DNA of 32,048 bases from an uncultured Paracoccaceae bacterium. GTDB taxonomy: Bacteria; Pseudomonadota; Alphaproteobacteria; Rhizobiales; Amorphaceae. The position numbers were made by a program, and so were the translations under genes. Under the pieces are notes generated by a model. The model was not told the DNA's origin. It was given only the letters and a program-made list of their open reading frames with translations, and ran no database searches. Below are positions 27,333 to 32,048 of the stretch, piece after piece. Location: assembly GCA_937884725.1 (NCBI GenBank), contig CAKZYH010000474.1, forward strand, positions 1 to 32,048, read 5' to 3'. The number at the start of each line of letters is the position of its first letter. Position 1 is the first letter of the stretch.

Positions 27333-30300
27333 TGGCCCGGCCGCCCCCCTCCGGCGACGGTCTGCCAGGCCTGTCCGTCCGTCGCCCCTGGCTCGCCGCA
27401 GTCATGAACCTTCTCCTGGTGATTGCAGGCCTTGCCGCGCTGTTCGGGCTTGAGGTGCGCGAATTGCCCGATGTGGACCGCCCCGTGGTCTCAGTGCGCG
27501 CCGACTACCCGGGCGCATCTCCCTCCACCGTGGACGCCGAGGTCACCTCCATCGTCGAAGCCGCCGTCTCCCGCGTTGAAGGCGTCACCAACGTTAGATC
27601 CTCCTCGGAAGAGGGTAACTTCCGCATTCGTGTAGAATTCTCGCCGAGCCGCGATCTCACCAACGCCGCCAACGACGTGCGTGAAGCCGTCAGCCGGGTG
27701 GAGCGACGCTTGCCCCAGAGCGTTCAAAACATCTTCGTCGTGAAATCGGAGCGCGACGCCAGCCCGATCATGCAGGTCTCGGTGTCGAGCAGCACTGAAC
27801 ACATCGACCAGCTGACGCGGCGCGTTGAAACCGAAATCGTGCCCCTTCTCACCGCAGTCGACGGCGTTGCGGAGGTCAGGCTTTTTGGCGAGCAGGAACG
27901 GGTGATCCGCGTCGCCGTCGTCCCGGAAAAACTTGCTGCGTTCTCGCTCTCCATCGGAGAAGTCGCCGAAACCTTGCGCGCTGCCCAGTTCGATATCCCC
28001 GTCGGAAGCTTTGAAGCCGGACAAATCGAAGTGCTCGTCCGCGCTGACGCCACGGTCACCGACCCAGGGCGGATCGAGGCGCTGATGGTGCGCGATCCGG
28101 TGCGGCTCGGCGACATCGCTGATGTCTATTTCGGGCTCGCAACGCCGGAGAGCTTTGCCCGCTACGATGGCCAGCTGGTCATCAACCTTGGCATCGTGCG
28201 CCAGTCGGCCTCCAACACGGTGGCCATCGCCGCCGATGTCCGCACCGCACTCGACCGGCTGGAGGAGCGGTTCAGCAACCTCGACTTCGTCGTGATCAGC
28301 GACGATTCGGTGTTCATCGAAGGGGCGATCAACGAAGTCCTCACCTCGCTCGCCCTAGCGCTCCTGATTGTCGTCGCAGTCATTTACCTCTTCATGGGCC
28401 GGCTTGCGGTCACGATGCTGCCTGCGGTGGCAATCCCCGTCGCGCTTACTGCCTCGCTCGCCGGCATCTACCTGATGGGCTTTTCCATCAACCTCATCAC
28501 GCTGCTCGCCATGGTGCTCGCCACCGGCCTGGTGGTGGACGATGCCATCGTGGTCACCGAGAACATTCAGCGGCGACGGGCGGAGGGCATGGGTCAGCTG
28601 GCAGCCGCCGTGCGCGGCACGCAGGAGGTCTTTTTCGCCGTCATCGCCACCACCGCAACTCTGGTGGCCGTGTTCCTGCCCATCTCCTTCCTGCCCTCCG
28701 AGGCCGGGCGCATGTTTTCCGAGTTCGGCTTCGTCCTCGCGCTGACGGTGGCGATCTCGTCCTTCGTGTCGCTCACCATCTGCCCCATGCTCGCCTCGCT
28801 CCTGCCCTCCCTGGGCAGTCAGTCCGGCATTGGCCATACCCTTGGAGGCCCCCTCGCCGCGCTCTACGGTGCACTCCTGAGGCCGGTCATCGCCGCACCG
28901 CTTGTGACCGTCACAGCCTTTGCGTTGATGGCCGGGGTCGCTGTCGGGATCTTCGAGGACGTCGGCCAAGAGCTCGTGCCCACCGAAGACCGCGGCGAGA
29001 TCACAGTGCGCCTGCAAGGACCGGATGGCACCGGGCTCGACTACACCGACCGCCAGGTGGCTGCGGTCGAGGACATGCTCGCCCCGTTCGTGGACCAGGG
29101 CCTTGCGGTCGGGATCGGTTCAATCACCGGGCGCTGGGACCTGAACCGCGGCGAAATCTCAGCCGCACTCGTCCCGTGGGATCAGCGCGATGTTTCCCAA
29201 GCCGAGATCGAGGCGCAACTCGCGCCGGAACTCGCAGGGCTCGCCGGGGCCCGCGCACGCACAACGTCCGGCAACAGTCTTGGCCTGCGCGGCAGCGATG
29301 GCGGGGGCATTTCCCTCGCGCTGACCGGCCCCTCCTACCCCGCCATTGCCGCGGCGGCCTATCCGTTCGCAGAAGCGTTAGACGAAGTGGACGGACTGTC
29401 AGAAGTCCGGGTCCAATATCAGGCAACACAACCAGAGCTTTCCATCGGCATCGACCGGGCCGCCGCAGCCGACCTCAACGTGCCGATGACCGAGCTCTCC
29501 GCCGCGCTGCGTGCGCTCATCGATGAAGACGAGATCGCCGAGATCACCATCGACGATCAGGCCGTGCCGGTCATGCTTCAGTCGTCCGCTGGGGCGGTGC
29601 GCGACCCGGCTGACCTTCTCAATCTGTCGGTACGTTCCGACAGCGGCGTCCTCGTCCCGCTCATTCAGCTGGTCAATTTCAGCGAGCAAGGCGTTGCGGC
29701 CGAACTCGATCGCCAAGGCCAGCGACGCGCCATCGAAATTGACGCCTCGCTCGATCCTTCACTTCCGCTCCAAGCGGCCGTCGAGAGTGTTCGCACCCTC
29801 GCCGAAACGACCCTGCCAGGCGATATCGGCCTCCTCTTCTTGGGCGAAGCGGCAACGCTTGAGGAAACATCGTCAGACCTCTTGCTCACCTTCCTGATCG
29901 CCCTTGTGGTGATCTTCCTGGTGTTGGTGGCACAGTTTGAAAGCCTGACGTCCGCAGCCGTCATCATGATCACAGTCCCGTTCGGCGTCGCCGCGGCCGT
30001 CTTCGCGCTCTGGCTCACCGGCACCACGATCAACATCTACAGCCAGATCGGCGTGCTCATGCTGATTGGCATCATGGCCAAGAACGGCATCCTGCTGGTG
30101 GAGTTCGCCGATCAGCTGCGCGACCAAGGCATCGGGGTGCACGACGCAGCGGCCCAGGCTGCGCAGACGAGGCTCCGGGCCATCGCCATGACGTTGGCCT
30201 CCACCGTCCTTGCCGGCTTGCCGCTGATTTTGTCCGAGGGACCGGGGGCGGAGGCCCGCTCTGCCATCGGTTGGGTGGTGTTTGGAGGCCTCGGCCTCGC

Positions 30301-30526
30301 CGCCATTGTCACGTTGTTTCTGACGCCCGCCGTCTACGCACTGATCGCCGGGCTTTCCCCACCGCGGGCAGCCAAAGCGGCAGCGCTCGATGCCGAACTG
30401 TCGCTCGCCGACGCTCAACTCGAAGGCGTAAGGAGCCGCCTTGCGATCGCGGGCCGAAAAGCCTCCAAGGCGCTGCCCCCCACAACCACTCGCCCCTTGG
30501 CGGCCCCCAGCTCGGACCCCCAGTAG
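27332..30526 (+). CDS. RND family efflux transporter permease (AcrB-like)
   Basis: 1064 aa; GTG start overlapping the adaptor stop; TM4-type GLVVDDAIVVTENIQRR motif and the duplicated porter/TM architecture of HAE-RND pumps. Confidence 0.95.
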   Translation: MARPPPSGDGLPGLSVRRPWLAAVMNLLLVIAGLAALFGLEVRELPDVDRPVVSVRADYPGASPSTVDAEVTSIVEAAVSRVEGVTNVRSSSEEGNFRIRVEFSPSRDLTNAANDVREAVSRVERRLPQSVQNIFVVKSERDASPIMQVSVSSSTEHIDQLTRRVETEIVPLLTAVDGVAEVRLFGEQERVIRVAVVPEKLAAFSLSIGEVAETLRAAQFDIPVGSFEAGQIEVLVRADATVTDPGRIEALMVRDPVRLGDIADVYFGLATPESFARYDGQLVINLGIVRQSASNTVAIAADVRTALDRLEERFSNLDFVVISDDSVFIEGAINEVLTSLALALLIVVAVIYLFMGRLAVTMLPAVAIPVALTASLAGIYLMGFSINLITLLAMVLATGLVVDDAIVVTENIQRRRAEGMGQLAAAVRGTQEVFFAVIATTATLVAVFLPISFLPSEAGRMFSEFGFVLALTVAISSFVSLTICPMLASLLPSLGSQSGIGHTLGGPLAALYGALLRPVIAAPLVTVTAFALMAGVAVGIFEDVGQELVPTEDRGEITVRLQGPDGTGLDYTDRQVAAVEDMLAPFVDQGLAVGIGSITGRWDLNRGEISAALVPWDQRDVSQAEIEAQLAPELAGLAGARARTTSGNSLGLRGSDGGGISLALTGPSYPAIAAAAYPFAEALDEVDGLSEVRVQYQATQPELSIGIDRAAAADLNVPMTELSAALRALIDEDEIAEITIDDQAVPVMLQSSAGAVRDPADLLNLSVRSDSGVLVPLIQLVNFSEQGVAAELDRQGQRRAIEIDASLDPSLPLQAAVESVRTLAETTLPGDIGLLFLGEAATLEETSSDLLLTFLIALVVIFLVLVAQFESLTSAAVIMITVPFGVAAAVFALWLTGTTINIYSQIGVLMLIGIMAKNGILLVEFADQLRDQGIGVHDAAAQAAQTRLRAIAMTLASTVLAGLPLILSEGPGAEARSAIGWVVFGGLGLAAIVTLFLTPAVYALIAGLSPPRAAKAAALDAELSLADAQLEGVRSRLAIAGRKASKALPPTTTRPLAAPSSDPQ

Positions 30527-30882
30527 CGCTCGTTTCGGGACGAACACAGACCTGCCAGCAGGATGCCGTGGCCACGTGCTACGCCCCGCCAGCCAAGCCG
30601 CGCAGCATTCGCCAAAACATGCTGAGAACACGGAAGGCTTAGGAAACGCCATCTCAGTTGGCGCGCAACCGCGCAACGTGATTGCTCAAATTCACGCGAT
30701 TAAGCAGAATCTAGCAAAGTCATACCCAGCCCGCAGACCTATAATTCCATTCTAGCGACAAACGTTGTCTCGCTGTCCGAGTTGAGGAGCAACGAGCCCT
30801 TGAGCGTCCTTTGCAAAAGTCCCGCGTCTCCGCCGCGCCCTTATCGCGCGCTCAGCACCCGTGCCGCGGGGCGCGCACCGCG

Positions 30883-31770
30883 ATGACCATCCACGCAAAC
30901 GCCTGGCGCCAACTTCCCGAACGGCCCGACGAAGTGTTCTTCGATCACCTCGCCCACTTCGTGCCCGACATCTCGGCCGCGAGCGCTGATCTGGAGCGGG
31001 CAGGCTTCACCCTCACGCCCTTCACGCCCCAGCGCACCCAGCACGGTCCGGCAGGGACTGGAAATCGCTGCATCATGCTGCGCGAGGGCTATCTGGAAAT
31101 CCTCACACCGACCGGGGAGGACACCCCACTCGCCGCGCAAATGAATGCTGCCATTTCGCGCTACACCGGCACCCATCTCCTCGCCTTCGCGGTCACCGAT
31201 ACCGCGGCCAAAGCGGACGCGCTCGCCGGTCAATCGTTCGCACTGCAAGAGCCAGTAAAACTCCGCCGCGTCGTGGACTGCGACGACGGAACCGACGCCG
31301 AACTGCGCTTCACAGTCCTGCGCCTGCAGCCCGGCCAGATGCCAGAGGGGCGGATCCAGTACCTCACCCACTACACGCCCGATGCCCTCTGGCAGGAGCG
31401 CTACCTCACCCACGCGAACGGCGCAGCTACCCTCCAATCGGCACTTGTCGTGGTCGAGGACGTGGCCGAGGCGTCCGGCCGGTTCGAGCGCTTCTTCGGC
31501 CTCACCCCCACAGAGCGCGACGGGTCGGTTGTGCGCTTTGCGTTGGCGCGCGGCAGCATCATCCTCGCCGACCAGAAGGCCGCAGCCAGCCTCACAGGAA
31601 ATGCGCCGACACCCGATATCCCAGTCATGTCAGCCTATTGGCTCGGCTGTGACGATCCTGCCGCAACGGCAACGCTTTGGGCCGAACGAGGCTTTGAGGT
31701 GCACCACGGCCCCGGAGCGGCCCCCGCCATCGACTGCGCGGGCACGCGCATAGTCGCCATGCCTGTTTAA
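30883..31770 (+). CDS. VOC-family / glyoxalase-like domain protein
   Basis: Starts MTIHANAWRQLPERPDEVFFDHLAHFVPDISAASADLERAGFTLTPFTPQ; two-repeat VOC-like layout (second module VVEDVAEASGRFERFFGLTPTERDG). Confidence 0.82.
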   Translation: MTIHANAWRQLPERPDEVFFDHLAHFVPDISAASADLERAGFTLTPFTPQRTQHGPAGTGNRCIMLREGYLEILTPTGEDTPLAAQMNAAISRYTGTHLLAFAVTDTAAKADALAGQSFALQEPVKLRRVVDCDDGTDAELRFTVLRLQPGQMPEGRIQYLTHYTPDALWQERYLTHANGAATLQSALVVVEDVAEASGRFERFFGLTPTERDGSVVRFALARGSIILADQKAAASLTGNAPTPDIPVMSAYWLGCDDPAATATLWAERGFEVHHGPGAAPAIDCAGTRIVAMPV

Positions 31771-31899
31771 GAAAAGGGCAAAATACAACTTGCCTCCCAA
31801 ACTGGCAGGACCAGCTTTTTTGAAACGGCGCGAAGTCCGCAGCGACACGCGCACCGAGCACGCCAACAGCGCCGCACGGAAACCAACCAGGAGACTTTG

Positions 31900-32048
31900 A
31901 TGCGAGCCGTCGTCATTCACGAACACGGTGGACCCGAGAACCTTGTGTTCGAGGCCAATTACCCAGAGCCAACCGCGGGGCCAGGAGAGGTCATCGTGAA
32001 GGTGAAGGCGTGTTCGCTGAACTATCACGACATCTTCACCCGCCGCGG
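31900..32048 (+). CDS. Zinc-type alcohol dehydrogenase / quinone oxidoreductase family, N-terminus, truncated by right window edge
   Basis: Not in the ORF track (no stop in window). Translation from 31900: MRAVVIHEHGGPENLVFEANYPEPTAGPGEVIVKVKACSLNYHDIFTRR, typical GroES-like MDR N-terminus; GGAG RBS about 8 nt upstream. Confidence 0.88.
   Translation, partial: MRAVVIHEHGGPENLVFEANYPEPTAGPGEVIVKVKACSLNYHDIFTRR

Noticed and set aside
28355-30676. Large minus-strand ORFs opposite the RND pump (220 aa and 267 aa)
   Set aside because: His/Gly/Gln/Asp-rich mirror translations of an RND coding region, no family resemblance.
1-32048. CRISPR arrays, tRNA/rRNA genes, IS elements, prophage or toxin-antitoxin modules
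   Set aside because: None seen by eye on either strand. tRNAscan-SE, CRISPRCasFinder and ISfinder searches would be needed to exclude them formally.

Overview
This is a high-GC, alphaproteobacterial-looking window (taxonomy inferred only from protein style) rich in sugar and polyol uptake and catabolism genes. Left to right: (1) the left edge has a truncated DabA (DUF2309/UPF0753), then DabB, with a divergent LysR regulator, forming an inorganic-carbon uptake locus. (2) A minus-strand operon (about 3383-9616) encodes a complete carbohydrate ABC importer, a cytosolic GH63/MGH1-like glycosidase and a D-lyxose/D-mannose isomerase. A LacI regulator is divergent from it, and an 18-bp perfect palindrome lies in the shared promoter region. 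(3) A minus-strand sorbitol/mannitol operon of smoEFGKS-mtlK-fructokinase type (10958-18261) is preceded by its own LacI regulator. (4) A decayed segment carries a 5'-truncated universal stress protein relic, followed by a third LacI regulator. (5) A galactarate dehydratase (GarD) and an SMP-30/gluconolactonase-like lactonase. (6) A DUF1194 secreted protein, a Tat-exported MBL-fold hydrolase, and an RND adaptor plus pump. (7) A VOC/glyoxalase-like protein and the start of a zinc-type alcohol dehydrogenase at the right edge. The best candidate for something under-described is the ABC importer + GH63-like hydrolase + mannose isomerase cluster. It reads as an import-then-hydrolyse route for a mannosyl (or related) solute such as mannosylglycerate, possibly feeding fructose into the neighbouring fructokinase. 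Both ABC operons also carry a GC-rich stem-loop just after the binding-protein gene. No CRISPR array, tRNA, rRNA, IS element or phage gene was recognised by eye.
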